Shown: positions 37,501-49,047 of the stretch, in pieces | How positions within the stretch are numbered: position 1 is the first letter of the stretch | Layout of the letters: each line of letters starts with the position of its first letter | Translations under genes and position numbers: made by a program | NCBI GenBank assembly: GCA_013396755.1 | Contig: VWZF01005531.1 | Location: 1,036,328 to 1,100,327 of the forward strand | Direction of reading: 5' to 3' | DNA from: Sclerurus mexicanus | Taxonomy: Eukaryota > Chordata > Aves > Passeriformes > Furnariidae | Length of the DNA stretch: 64,000 bases | Notes under the pieces: model-generated | The model's database searches: none | Told to the model about the DNA's origin: nothing | Seen by the model: only the letters and a program-made list of their open reading frames with translations

Positions 37501-40087
37501 TCCAGTCATGGCATGGCCCAGCACCACTGCCTTCTTCCAGTGGTATCTATGGCACAAGGAATGGAGCTAGGGGTGGGGTTGTGGCCAAAGTGTCTGGGTG
37601 GGAACAGGGCAGGGGGAGCACAGTGATAAAAATGCTTGGAATTAGCATGCAGCTTCTCCCTGCTTGCAGCTCTGGGGCAGGCATTACCTCCTGGCAGTAT
37701 CCTTCCAGCACTGCCCTCACGGTTTCATTCTCCCCCTGTACCACACACCCTGTGTGTCAGTGCTACACAGGTGAAAATAGCCACATCAATAATTCAGTAT
37801 TTGTCTGGCTGAGAACGTGCCTTTGTGAGGGGGAAGAGGAAAAACTTTTAAAACTGCCAGTCTAATGATTATGAAAAATCTATCCTCAAGCTCTGCTTTA
37901 TAGCTGTATATATATGGCTTATTATTATAATTTATAAAAAAAAATACCAAATGCTTGCTAAGTATTATCCAATCCATAGAAAAGAAACCATGACTTTTCA
38001 AAACAAGTCAGCATTTTCGAAGTTCCAGTCCTACAGGTTTGTAAATGTCACTACATGTGATGGGAGACTTACAGACTCTTAACTAATGACTTTACTCATG
38101 AGCAGTCCCAGGGAACTTCATGCATTCACTCCAGTGCATAAGTATTTAGAGAAACAAGATCCAATTGTTCTGGAAATCCATATATTTTGTGTGTTTGTAA
38201 TTTTTTATGTCTGACCCATTGTCTCATGTCTGTTGTGATGACACTTTTGTTTACTTTTGAGTGCAAACAAGCTGGTTTAAATTTCCCATCTAAATATTTT
38301 GTTTCCAAATGCTTGTCTATGCTTGTTTGTCTTTTTAGATGTCATCCTGACATCTGTACTCTGAAAAGTATAACCTTCTCAGCCTGAAATGCTGTTCTTG
38401 TAGCTAGAAGATTACAATAACATGCTATTTATCTCTGTCCCTTAAGCATCACACTCCTATTTAAAGAAAGGTTTTACAAGTTTTTGTCTTGAGTCTCAGT
38501 TTAATGTCTCAAAAGCTTGTTGCTCATGTGCTCATGTACACTGTGTTTCCCGAATCTACAGTAATATCCCATTTGTAATAGCAAGATACAACAAAATAAC
38601 CTAGGAGGGGCATCCTGCCTATAGTTCTTGATGCCTTGGCTTTTTTTTTTTCTAAAAATTGTAAAGGTTGAATTCAGCCTATGGGTTTTGTAAGCAATAG
38701 GAATTAAACGTAGTTATAATTTAACTCAAGCCATGCTGAATTAAAGCCACGCTGAAGTGGTTGCAAGAGGAAGAAAAGCACAATTTCCTCATAGTGACAC
38801 TTCAAAGAGAAGTCTTAGTCGTGTAGATCTGGATGCTCCAGTTCCAACAAGGTAGGAATCGTGTGTGTCTGTAATCAGCCTTCTGCCTACAGAGCATTTG
38901 GAGCTTTCACAGCAGCACTGCAGGTTACATGGTTCCTCCTAAACCCAAGGAGGACTGTGGGACTTCATTCACCATATTCATTCACCAAGCTGTCATGAGG
39001 CTTATCGGGCAGAGTCAGTTGCTCTGGTCAGTCTTGATCCCTACAGTCATTTCATAACAATGCAGGATTTTTAAAATTTACACAAAGCCTGCTGTTTCAC
39101 TGTTTTCACAAGTGCTTTTTGGACTGCTCAGCCAGCTACTTGTGCCCCAAGCATGCCAGGTATTTTTCAGTTTGCTGGCACGGACATTGTTCCTGCTGAA
39201 CCTTATATGATTATTAACCAACAATTTATTCTCCTTTAGGGATTACAAAAGCCTTTTGGTAAGAGGAAGCTTCTTGACATTCATCCAGGACGTAGGTGTT
39301 ACTATAGCACAAATGGCCTTTTTCATGCACATTCATTCCATTTTCTCATCTTTATTTATAGTTACATGAACTTGAAATGTTCTTCATTTGTTTGTTTTAA
39401 TGAGAATCTATGGCAAGACATGGACTTCCTGCAAGACTCCATGGTCTTAGGACATGTGAGCCCTCAGGTCACATAGCACATGGGGTATTGCATATCAGGC
39501 TCCATTTTCAAACACCTGCATCAGCATACAACCTACAAAGAGCTCTCAAACACAATTAAATATCCTCAATAATGCCTGAGTCAAAGCCTCACATCCCCTT
39601 ATTTTGCCTGGTTGCTCTGACAACTTTGTGTTTTTGTCCAGAGTGTTTCTCTGACTTTTACAAAGTGATCAGTATTCAGCAAACACCAACCTTGCATGTC
39701 AACCATGAGATGTGATGCCATCTCATACTAGGGAAAATATATGGCACATGCTTAGGAGCACTTATTCACACAGCTACCTAACCAGATGTCAAAGGGATGA
39801 GTAATAGGGAGACTCGGCAGGTTACTAATCAGCTATTAATTGTGTGCTTCAGTAATTAGCTCTGCTGAAAACCAGTTTTCCACAGGCCACAATTTTAGGA
39901 TGGAAAGGGCAAGTTAAATGAGAGGCACATAAAGATGCTGTGGTTAACCTTGTCAGTCAGTAGATGGCTGTATTGCTTCTAGCCATCTTCAGGGAACAGC
40001 ACTGCATTCCCATGGCCAAGGAACAGAGCACCCTTCCCAGGGGTACAAGGAGCCGCTGACAGTGCACACAGACCTTTTCACTTCGGG

Positions 40088-40110
40088 TTTTTTGTTTTTT
40101 TTTTTTTTTT
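40088..40110. repeat. Poly-T tract
   Basis: Six T, one G, then sixteen T. No retrogene-like sequence or target-site duplication is evident beside it. Confidence 0.85.
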
Positions 40111-42870
40111 CCCAAATGGTTAAATTTGCACACAATAATTTAATTATTTTTAGTTGCACAAAATCTTTGTAACTCTCTGGTTTAGCACTCTATCTGTTGC
40201 TGTTTTATACAGCTTAGTTTAAGTAATTATCATCTGCTCTTGACATTACCTTAATTTTACAACATGTTACAAATATGCCACTATGAAGAAACTGGTTATT
40301 TTGACTGTTTGAAAGTGGGCTGTGAGTTTCTTCAGCTGTGTGCATGCTCAGCTCTGGTCTTTATTCATAGTCACTGTCCTGGTTCCTTCTCATTCTCACC
40401 TTGTGGCCTGACAATTGTACGAGTGATGGGTTTCCTGTCAGTTTAAAACATGCCAACACATCACCAAAAAAATTACAAGTGCTTCATTGAATAGCCCTAG
40501 CAATGAGAATGAATAAGCACAGAGTTCAAGGTACTCTTCCCTTCCAAAGAAACAGTCACACCAAATTGGAATGGCAGGAGACTGCCAGGGAATCAGGAGG
40601 AGGCTTGCAGTGTTAGGCTCTCTCTATTCTGCAGAAAAAAAACAACATTTCAGTTACCCAGAAAATCTATTAATGAGTTTTCTCATGCATTAAATGACCA
40701 CACAAAACCCTCTTCCCTTCTGCCCTGAAAACACAAGCCAGCTTGATGCCAGAAGAGCTCAGTGGTGGTAGAATTTGCAACAGGCACAAGGAGATTGTAT
40801 TGGTTGCAGTGGAAAGAAATGAAAAAAGAGACAAGTTTATTCTTCGGCAGTTGTGGGCAAGTACATCAAAATTACCAGCAGATGTAAAAAGCTCAGTAAA
40901 AAAAAAAAGTAAACACTTTCAGATGCAGGTGGATTTATGTTCAGAAGGTGGTGATATTATCTGAGTTCCTGAAGTGCTGTCATGGTACAAGGAAAGCAGC
41001 CTGTAGACAGGATCCGCAGTCCTCTGAAAGCACTGGGAATGTTTTTATGGGTTTCAATAGCCCACAGAGCTGCCAAATGTCATGCATTTCACTGAGGCTA
41101 GTGAGGACCTTCTCACGCTGGCCTGGCTCTCAGCTGGTCTCTCAGGCACTCAGACTGGCCGTGTGAAAATGTGTCAGGCTCTTGGCTTGTAGTTCTATCT
41201 TTGGGCTGTTAGGGGCCCCCATGGCTCTGTTCCTGAAGCTTGTAATTATGCCGTGTCTGTAACTGGATTATGGCCTTAAGCAGTGGACCTGACCCATGGC
41301 AAGGGTACCAGAATAAAGGTTCCCAACCTGCCCTCAGTTACAGCAGGATCCCCTTGACCATTTTGCTCCACAGGTAAAGTAGCTTCTACCCGTAGAAAAT
41401 CCAAGTCAGGGCATCCACTGCTTTCCTCACCCAGCAGTGTCTTACCCATCCATCATCCTTCTAGTACTCAAACCACCTCGGTCTGATGTCTGTCTGTTCC
41501 CTGCTGATGATTCTGTCTGCCTTGGCAGCAACCTTTGCCCATCAACACCCTTATTACTTCCGAGCAGCTGCTTCAGCACTGCACTGCCCCAGACCTCTGC
41601 TCTGCATGGCTCATAGTGTGTGTGGCCTGCTAGTCTGAAAATTGTTTGCAAGCATGTGTAGAATTGCACACAGAGAGCGGGGCACAATTTGGAGCCCCTG
41701 TTTCAGTCCCAGTCCGGGGCATTATAATGAGGACAATAATAATTACAAAATCAAAGAAAAAGTAGTAGCTGAGGCCCATCAAATTTTCGACTTGTGGAAA
41801 ATGCCTGCATTCAAGGAGTGACTTCACAGCATGTGGAAATGAATGACCAAGGTGCGGAACAAGATAGGATTTCTATTGCCATAGGTTTCATAGTGGATGG
41901 CAAAAACCATGAAACATATTGAAATAACAGGGGAATTTATCTAGAAAATGCTGCCTTACAGAGTTATGAGAATATGGAATGGTAAAAATCCGTATTCAAT
42001 GAGGGGTCAAGAGACATATTTCACCTTTCTTGGACTGCATACATACAAAAACTTGTGTTAGATGCTTACAAGCTTCAAAGAAGGCTGACCCATTTTGCTG
42101 TTTAAAATATTCTGAGACTTCTGTGGAGACTTATCTGATGCCACCTATATATAATGACCTAGATTTTAAAAACAGTTGGGAAGCAGACGTCTGGAAATCT
42201 GCTGTGAATTTTAACATTTTCCATGCAAAAATTGAGTGTAAACTCTCAGTTCAATTTCACTTATGAAAGACTAAAATGCTTTTAGGACTTCCCAGTTATA
42301 TAATTAGTATCATCTTTTTGGGGAGATGACTATGAAGTGACAACAGAGCCATCCTTTCCCAGCCAGATTCCTGCCTTAAAGGACGCTCAGGTAAGCACGG
42401 GTCTGAAGTCATTGCTATCTAATAACGATGTAATTGTCTGTGTGCCAAATCTTAATGTGTTTATTAGTAAGTGTGTGTCAGTGTCACAAAATTCACCGGC
42501 ACCACCAGTGCCTGCCAGCTGAGTTATCACGGTCACCAACAAATGAAGCAGCGAAGAGAATGAATTACTCTGCCAAAATGAAGCGCTCAGAATAAAAGAC
42601 GTGATGGTCTGGATGAAACAATTTAGAGGATGGTTTCCCCCCTCCTCAGATTAACAGGCTTCAGTCCACAGGTTTTTCTTCCCAGCTATATTCTCTGGAA
42701 CTCACTCAACCATCCAAAGCATGGACTATGTGAAGTGGCATTTCTGGAGTTCAGCAGGCAGGCTGCCAAAAGAATCTCTTCTACTCCTGTTTTAACATGA
42801 ATTTCTATGAGGTGGGGAAACAAATCAAGCAGTTGTATTATTGAAAGGGAATCGCTGGCAGAAAATATTT

Positions 42871-42884
42871 GGGGGGGGGGGGGG
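42871..42884 (+). repeat. G14 homopolymer
   Basis: Fourteen consecutive G on the plus strand. The length is likely imprecise, because homopolymers this long are error-prone. It could form a G-quadruplex. Confidence 0.85.
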
Positions 42885-45479
42885 AGAAAAGGAAACTAAA
42901 ATGTCCCTTTTTGAGTTTTAAATAGGAAAAAATATCCCAGAGCTTCATAGGCTCAGGGGTCTGAAGGTCAGCAGAAACAATAAGTAGTAAGCCTTAAAAA
43001 AAATAAATAATGTAGAAGAGGGGAAAAAAGAGAAAATTTGTAAAAATAAGCAAAATCAAGTTAAAGGGTAATTAGTGAGATAATGAATACTGATTTCCAA
43101 AAAAATATTTCAGCTGACAGCAATGGGGACACAAATATGTTTTTAGTGGAAGCCGACCAAAAATAACTAAAAATTGGTCCATTGGAGCACAATTGGCTTG
43201 ATTGTCACAGCTATTTAAATAAGAGTTTTGAAATTATGAAAAAAATTGTGTGATACTGCTGAAAGCACTGATTAAAATAAAGCAGACATTTCTGCAGGCT
43301 GCTAGTGACAGTGTCCAAGGAAAAGGTTTGATTAGTTTGTTCTTGAAAACCTCTCTGCACAGCTTTTGCAGACCAGTGTACACAGGGAACTAGAGAAAAG
43401 TAGAATTAACTATGCACTCTTCTCCCACGGTTTCATCAAAAGCTTAGTGAATCACAGTCTCCTTATAAAATAAATGCTCATTCTAATCCCCTGCAAGTCG
43501 CACAAATGCGATTCCTGTTACACGAACAAGGATGACTCCAGACACAACAGTTATGTCTCGAGAAATATCGAGCTAGATCATCTTTCACCACGGCAAATAA
43601 AGACCAAAAAAGATAAAATACTGTTAAAGTACATTATCCATTTTAGCAGATGTCAAGGAATGTTCTGTGTTACAGTAGTAATACTGAATGAAGTCAGGGC
43701 TGATATTAAAGTGATTATTGTTGTGCAGAATGATAACTATAGCAGACATATGTGCTATGAATCGGAACATACCAGATGCTTGGTCAGATGAATCTTTGCA
43801 AAAATTAAGTCTAGTGTGATAAATTTTAGCGCTTCAGCTTCTTCGAAGAACTTGCTCTGAACTACCTCCTGTAAATATTTGGTGGTTACTCTTGCCACTC
43901 TTCTTATTTCCTGCTTGTAGTCCCGTTAGTATAAGACAATGACGTTCAGTATGAGAGGGGACTTCCACCTGTTTTACGCTGGCCCCATGGCAGAACAAAC
44001 TGGTTTTGGATGAGGCAAATATCAAGGGTATTTGAATGTTAGCAGGAAGGACCAGGTGGAAACCCCCAGCGAAGGAAGGCTTGGAGCGGCGCAGCGGACA
44101 CACAGTCCGAGTAGAAGGCAAGCAAAAAGCTTGGGATGGACACAAGACTGATGCTACCTGATGCTTTAACTTCACCTGAGTAATATCCAGTGATTTTCAT
44201 TTAACTGTTCTTTCTTACAACTTACAACACAAAGAAGCTGTTCCCTTTCTTAACTGCACTTCTGCAGTGGAGAATTTAAACATCACAGAAGCCAATATGG
44301 TACTGCTGGCAGCAAAATGGATTTTGTACCCAATTTTTTGAAGTGCAAATGGAACTAAACTTTTGCTAGTGTATATAGAGATTTTCAGAAGTTACTAGTT
44401 ATTGCCTATATTTTATGCCAACTTTAATTAAGAATAACGCAGGTAGTAAAAGCATATAGCCACTTAACTATCTCATAGCTTGCAAAGCTGTCCTCTCAAC
44501 AATTTATAGTTCATGCCCTCTACAAACATGTCAGGAGTCAATCCCCAGAAGTTAAATGAACCACATCCTCTGTGAATATACCAGCCCCTAACCATCTGCA
44601 GAAGGCCTGAGAAAATAGAGCTAGTAGTATAACCCAGAAGGTCAATAAACTGATTCTTTCAGTAATGCACTGTTTTGGATTTGGAGATAAAAGCCAGGAT
44701 GTGAGCTTTCTGAGGCTCTTGCTTCATTATCTAGAGCTGCATGTTCATAAACAGTCTAAAGACAATTCAGGGCTATGTAAAATCCTCAGCTTTTCACACT
44801 TTCTTGATACTTCCTAATTACAATTCCCCTTAGTGACAGGGCGATTGAAATGCCTATGATTCCTGTTGTAGCTATTTTGCAGGCTTCCTTTATCTACATA
44901 AACATTTCCTGTTCTACTTTCTCATCCTCCCCCAGTGTCCTATAATGGCTTCCTATTGTAATTTTTTACCATTTCTTTCACCTGAGTCCAAATTGGTTTT
45001 CACTGGTGACAACTCTGTCTGTGCTATTTCTTGGGTTAGGAATACATCCCACCTTCCCCCAGAGTGAACAGGTTTTCTGTGTGCTACTAAATGCTTTAGA
45101 TAAAATGTGTAACATAATGTTTCAAATTCTTGAAAAATTCTTCAAATTCTTTCAAATTCTGGTTTCAGTTCTCAAGCAAGAGTGCTCCTCATTAACTCGT
45201 GTATTCCCATCATAATTGTCATTATTGTGTATGGACACCGAATAAAATTTTTTTGCATCACTTCAATAAAACAATGGGCTGCTTTTTAGGGTGCTGCACG
45301 TTGTTTAAGAGGAAGATGTTGTTAACATGGCTTCACCTAAATCTGAGGATTGTGTTGGTTCCTCCTCAGATGGAATGTCTCTCCAATAGCTCGTCTTTTG
45401 AGAAATTGGTAGTTATAATATATTTAAAGTAAGAGACAAAGGACATAATTTAGGAGGCAATATATCACTTAAGAAAGGC

Positions 45480-45552
45480 TTAGAATAGAATGTAGATTAT
45501 AGATTATAGAATAGAGAATATAGAATATGGAATATAGAATGTTAAATAAAAT
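45480..45552. repeat. (TAGAATA)n-like repeat, probable expanded CR1 tail
   Basis: Variants of TAGAATA and TATAGAT repeat for about 70 bp and abut the 3' end of a CR1-like fragment in antisense. CR1 elements end in short AT-rich tandem octamers (CATAGAAT in this orientation), so this is plausibly an expanded and decayed tail. Confidence 0.7.
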
Positions 45553-45690
45553 AGTTCAGCTGCATAGGACCTAAAATGATCATCTAGTCCAACTGCCTGA
45601 CCACTTCATGGCTAACTAACTTAAAGCATGGTATTAAGCATGGTATTAACATGGATGTTCAGACACTGGTCAGAATTAAGCATTACCTGA
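45553..45690 (-). mobile_element. CR1-related LINE 3' fragment
   Basis: The antisense CR1 subfamily end is recognisable in GATCATCTAGTCCAACTGCC, TGACCACTTCATGGCTAACT and TTAAAGCATGGTATTAA. An internal duplication of GCATGGTATTAA is visible. Divergence grows to the right, so the boundary is approximate. Confidence 0.75.
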
Positions 45691-48600
45691 ATGCTGATAT
45701 TCTTGGTACTCTCATATATAGTCTCTCCTTAGCAACTGACGGAAGGAGGGAAAAGTCGTGATTTCCTTGAAGTGCTGTACCATCTGTCAGCTCTACTCAT
45801 CTTTTCTTCAAACTTATTTTGAGTTAGCTTCTTTTCTCCTTCTGACATTCACTATTCCCAGGCTTGGCTATAGTTGGATGATTGTTATGTTCAGTTACAG
45901 ATCACGAGGCAAATATAACTGTTCACTTTAGAGATCTGAGGTATCTCATCAAGTGACATCCCATATTGACGCAAATATTGACAACTAGTTTTCCACAAGG
46001 GGATGTGAAGCAAGGAAGATAACCAGCATGGCCCTCTCAACTATTTCTGCAGGCAGTGCAGATCATTTTCATCTCTAGCATGACCCCACTGATCTCAGAT
46101 AGCTTCTGTAGAAAAGCAGCCTGATCTTAAGTTCGTTTATGTCAGGAGCTGATGATAAACCTTGCAGACTTTTACCAGAGATGAGGATCATATTGCACAA
46201 TGGCCATAAACCATGCTCAGAAAGGCTTGTATTCCTGTGAAAGCTGTGAATTATTGAACCTGGCATTTTCATATTTTTCTTGCACTTAAAAAAATAGTGA
46301 TTATACAATGCAATAAAAATGATTCTTTTATATTTAAATGTGATTCTTTTACCGAGTAACATCTGGATTATGTATGTGGGAAGAAATTAGGCAGCTTTTA
46401 AAATCTTGTGCCTGTTTTATTAATTTTAGCTTTGCGTAGACTTTTTTTTCTTTTTAGCTTTTAAATTTTCTTCTTGCTGTCAGTAGGACTTTATTTTAGG
46501 GTTTAAATTTTTTGGACTTCCCCTCTGCAGTCTCTCCAACAGAGCACTAAGACTGAAGAGGTTAAAATGACAAAGGCACATCCTCATACAATCAGAATGC
46601 TAAACCCAGCTGAGCAAAGCAAAGCAGAGTGCAGATGCAAGACAGAAATAAAATATGCATCAAAGGGAGAAGGGAAGGAATAAAGAAGTCAGTATGGTAG
46701 ACAGTGAGAAACTAAACAAACATTCAAAACTCAGCCCACGAGGGAAGCAAACACGCACCAAGTATAATGAGGAAGGAAAAGTCAGGCTTGGGCCATCCCC
46801 ACTCACTGGCAGCACATGAAGAGAGTCAGCAAATGCAAGCTTTATGGGTTTCTCTTAAAACAAAAGCTTGATTTTCAGAAATGGAATTTTCGAATTCACA
46901 TGAAGCAGCAGATTGCTTTGTAAAAGCCAATCTCTCCAAGAAGTCAAGGCGAATACCAGAATGTGGTTTAGTGTTTTGTCTTCTGGGGAAATGTTTATCC
47001 ACACTAACTGGGGGTAATTGGAAAGGGATCGTTAAAAATTATCTGTGGAACTTTGAAATTTAGCTTTTGTATTGTGTCATGTTTTGGCAGTAAAGCAAAA
47101 GTAAGTTAATGCTGGTGGTTCAGAGGGGAATCTGAAACAGGAAACATCAGGAACAGCTAACGCAGTAAGTAGCTACTCCCAGCACAATTTCCAGTATGTG
47201 GATGCTGCACGTGCACGTGGAGCAAGATGTGCACGAGAACACACATGTGGATGTGCATGCACACCTCTGCCACGCAGGCTCTGAGGCAAGAGGCAGGAAG
47301 ACTGAAGAACAAACAGCTTAAGTGCTCTGAGCCCATGTTCACACATGTTAGACCTCTGTCCCAAGCCCACCCACACTGAGCCCTTTTTGTTCACTTTGCT
47401 AGTCTTGAAAAATGTGACAAAAAGCCCTGGCATGTGGGAAAAAGCTAGTGGTTTGCTAAAGCTCTTAGGGGTTGGTCTGCTTTTTTAATCTTTTGTTAAA
47501 TGTGCTCGCAGCCTGGAATACATCCTTTTTTATGTTTTGCAAATTGAAGTAAAAATAAATAGCTAAAAGGAGCTTGCTGGCAAATTTATTTTATCTATGT
47601 GTTGTTATAATTCTGCTAGCAAATACAGAGCTTCTCATAGGAATGCAGCCAGGGCTCAGGGCTTAAAAGAACAAAAAAGCAGGACTAAGGGAGCAGGGAA
47701 CTACATCCTTTGCCACCAGCCCAACAGCTATTACCAGGATTATCATCCAGAGGCAGCAGTGACATATTGTGAGCTCAGGAAGATCTCACACATCACATAG
47801 ATGGAACTAACAAAATTTAAAAAGATGTGTCATTTTAAAGGATAATGAATAAAGATAAATGTGCCTTGTTCCATGGTCCAGAAATGAACAGATAGAATGG
47901 GGAACTGAATAAACCTATCATTTCACATCACTTTCAATTCTTCTACCAGAATTTTCACAGCCAGAACAGCTTAATGGGAAAGTGAAACAGGTCACTAATG
48001 TAGAATAAAGCTGAATGTCGGATGGTGAGATAAAATCCTCAGTGGCTGTAACATTATCAAGTGTATCAGAGGCTTGTGCTTCCCTGAAGCCAGAACTGTC
48101 TACAACCAGTGCTCTCAGCGTTTGCATGAGGGGAACTACTGATGCAAATGAGGCAAAGCTAAATGAAGTTCAAGCAAAGACCTGTTGCCAAGGGGTGGAA
48201 AGGTTCAAGCACAACAGATGCCTCAGCTTGACAACATAAATTCTGCAAGGACTCAAACAGAAATGGGCAATTACTGCCTTATGTTCCAGCTCTAATCTTA
48301 AATTATAGGATAGTTTCCTAATGAAGGGGAACATTGCTGGAGACAGCTGTGGTGGATGGAAGGGAACACTGCTATAATTACAGATCCTTGCACATTGGTG
48401 ACAGAAGTTCCCAAACTCCAAGGGAAAACACCTTCATAATGTTTGTTTTTGCAGAATCGAATAACATTTTCAATATGCAGTGGAATGGAAACATTTGAGT
48501 ATGTAAGCCTTTAAACCAGACTGCAGCCCTACATGGTGCATGTTGGGAGCTGGACTGCATTGGCAGAGGTGAGTTAGTGTGCTGGGATCTTAACTCAGAG

Positions 48601-48876
48601 TGGGGTACAGTAATGATGGTCAACTAGAGGAATGCAAGATTGGCAGTTGCAATGAACAGAGAAAACGAAGAAAGCAAAGAGACAAGTCTTAGGCAGACCA
48701 TGTGATATGGTAGAATCAAAATATGCTTTTTCCCTTCTTTCAAGATGACTGCTAGCAGCATGGATGTTGAATGTTTCATAAACTTTCTTATAACACAGAG
48801 CATGTTACTGGAAAGACAAAGACAATGATTCTTGATTTAACACATTTTTTGCCTTTATGAGCTATACAGTCAGAGA
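45691..48876. other. Intergenic, nothing recognised apart from an alternating-purine tract
   Basis: AT-rich spacer. A stretch near 47200-47265 alternates purine and pyrimidine (GTGCACGTG, ACACACATGTG, GTGCATGCAC). No gene is recognised. Confidence 0.55.
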
Positions 48877-49047
48877 CAGTGGTTTACAACATGTGGTCTG
48901 CAGACTGCCAGGGTTCCACAGATGACTTCCAAGGGCTGCAGCAGAGGTAACTAAAGAACAAGCTGTTGTCTAGTCCCTGTCCAAGGATCTGCATCTCTCC
49001 AGCAAAGTTTATAGGGGTCTACAGGTGAAGAAAGCTCAAAACCACTG
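48877..49047. mobile_element. hAT-Charlie-like non-autonomous DNA transposon (MITE)
   Basis: The left end reads CAGTGGTTTACAACATGTGG and the right end is the inverse, CTCAAAACCACTG. This matches the CAGTGGTTCTCAA type of terminal inverted repeat of hAT-Charlie elements. The interior contains GGTCTGCAGACTGCCAGGG and GGGGTCTACAGG, also typical of such elements. It is 171 bp and has no coding capacity. The flanking 8-bp target duplication has decayed. Confidence 0.75.

Larger units (their letters stand above)
34252..45479. other. Intergenic between HERPUD2 and the right-hand CpG island
   Basis: No recognised gene. It contains the CTTT repeat at 34471-34523, a poly-T at 40088-40110, a G14 run at 42871-42884, and a patch with more CpG and two longer open frames at 43474-44175. 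The rest is featureless to me. Confidence 0.55.

Noticed and set aside
40088..40110. Poly-T as the tail of an antisense processed retrogene
   Set aside because: No recognisable mRNA-derived sequence or flanking target duplication is present on either side.
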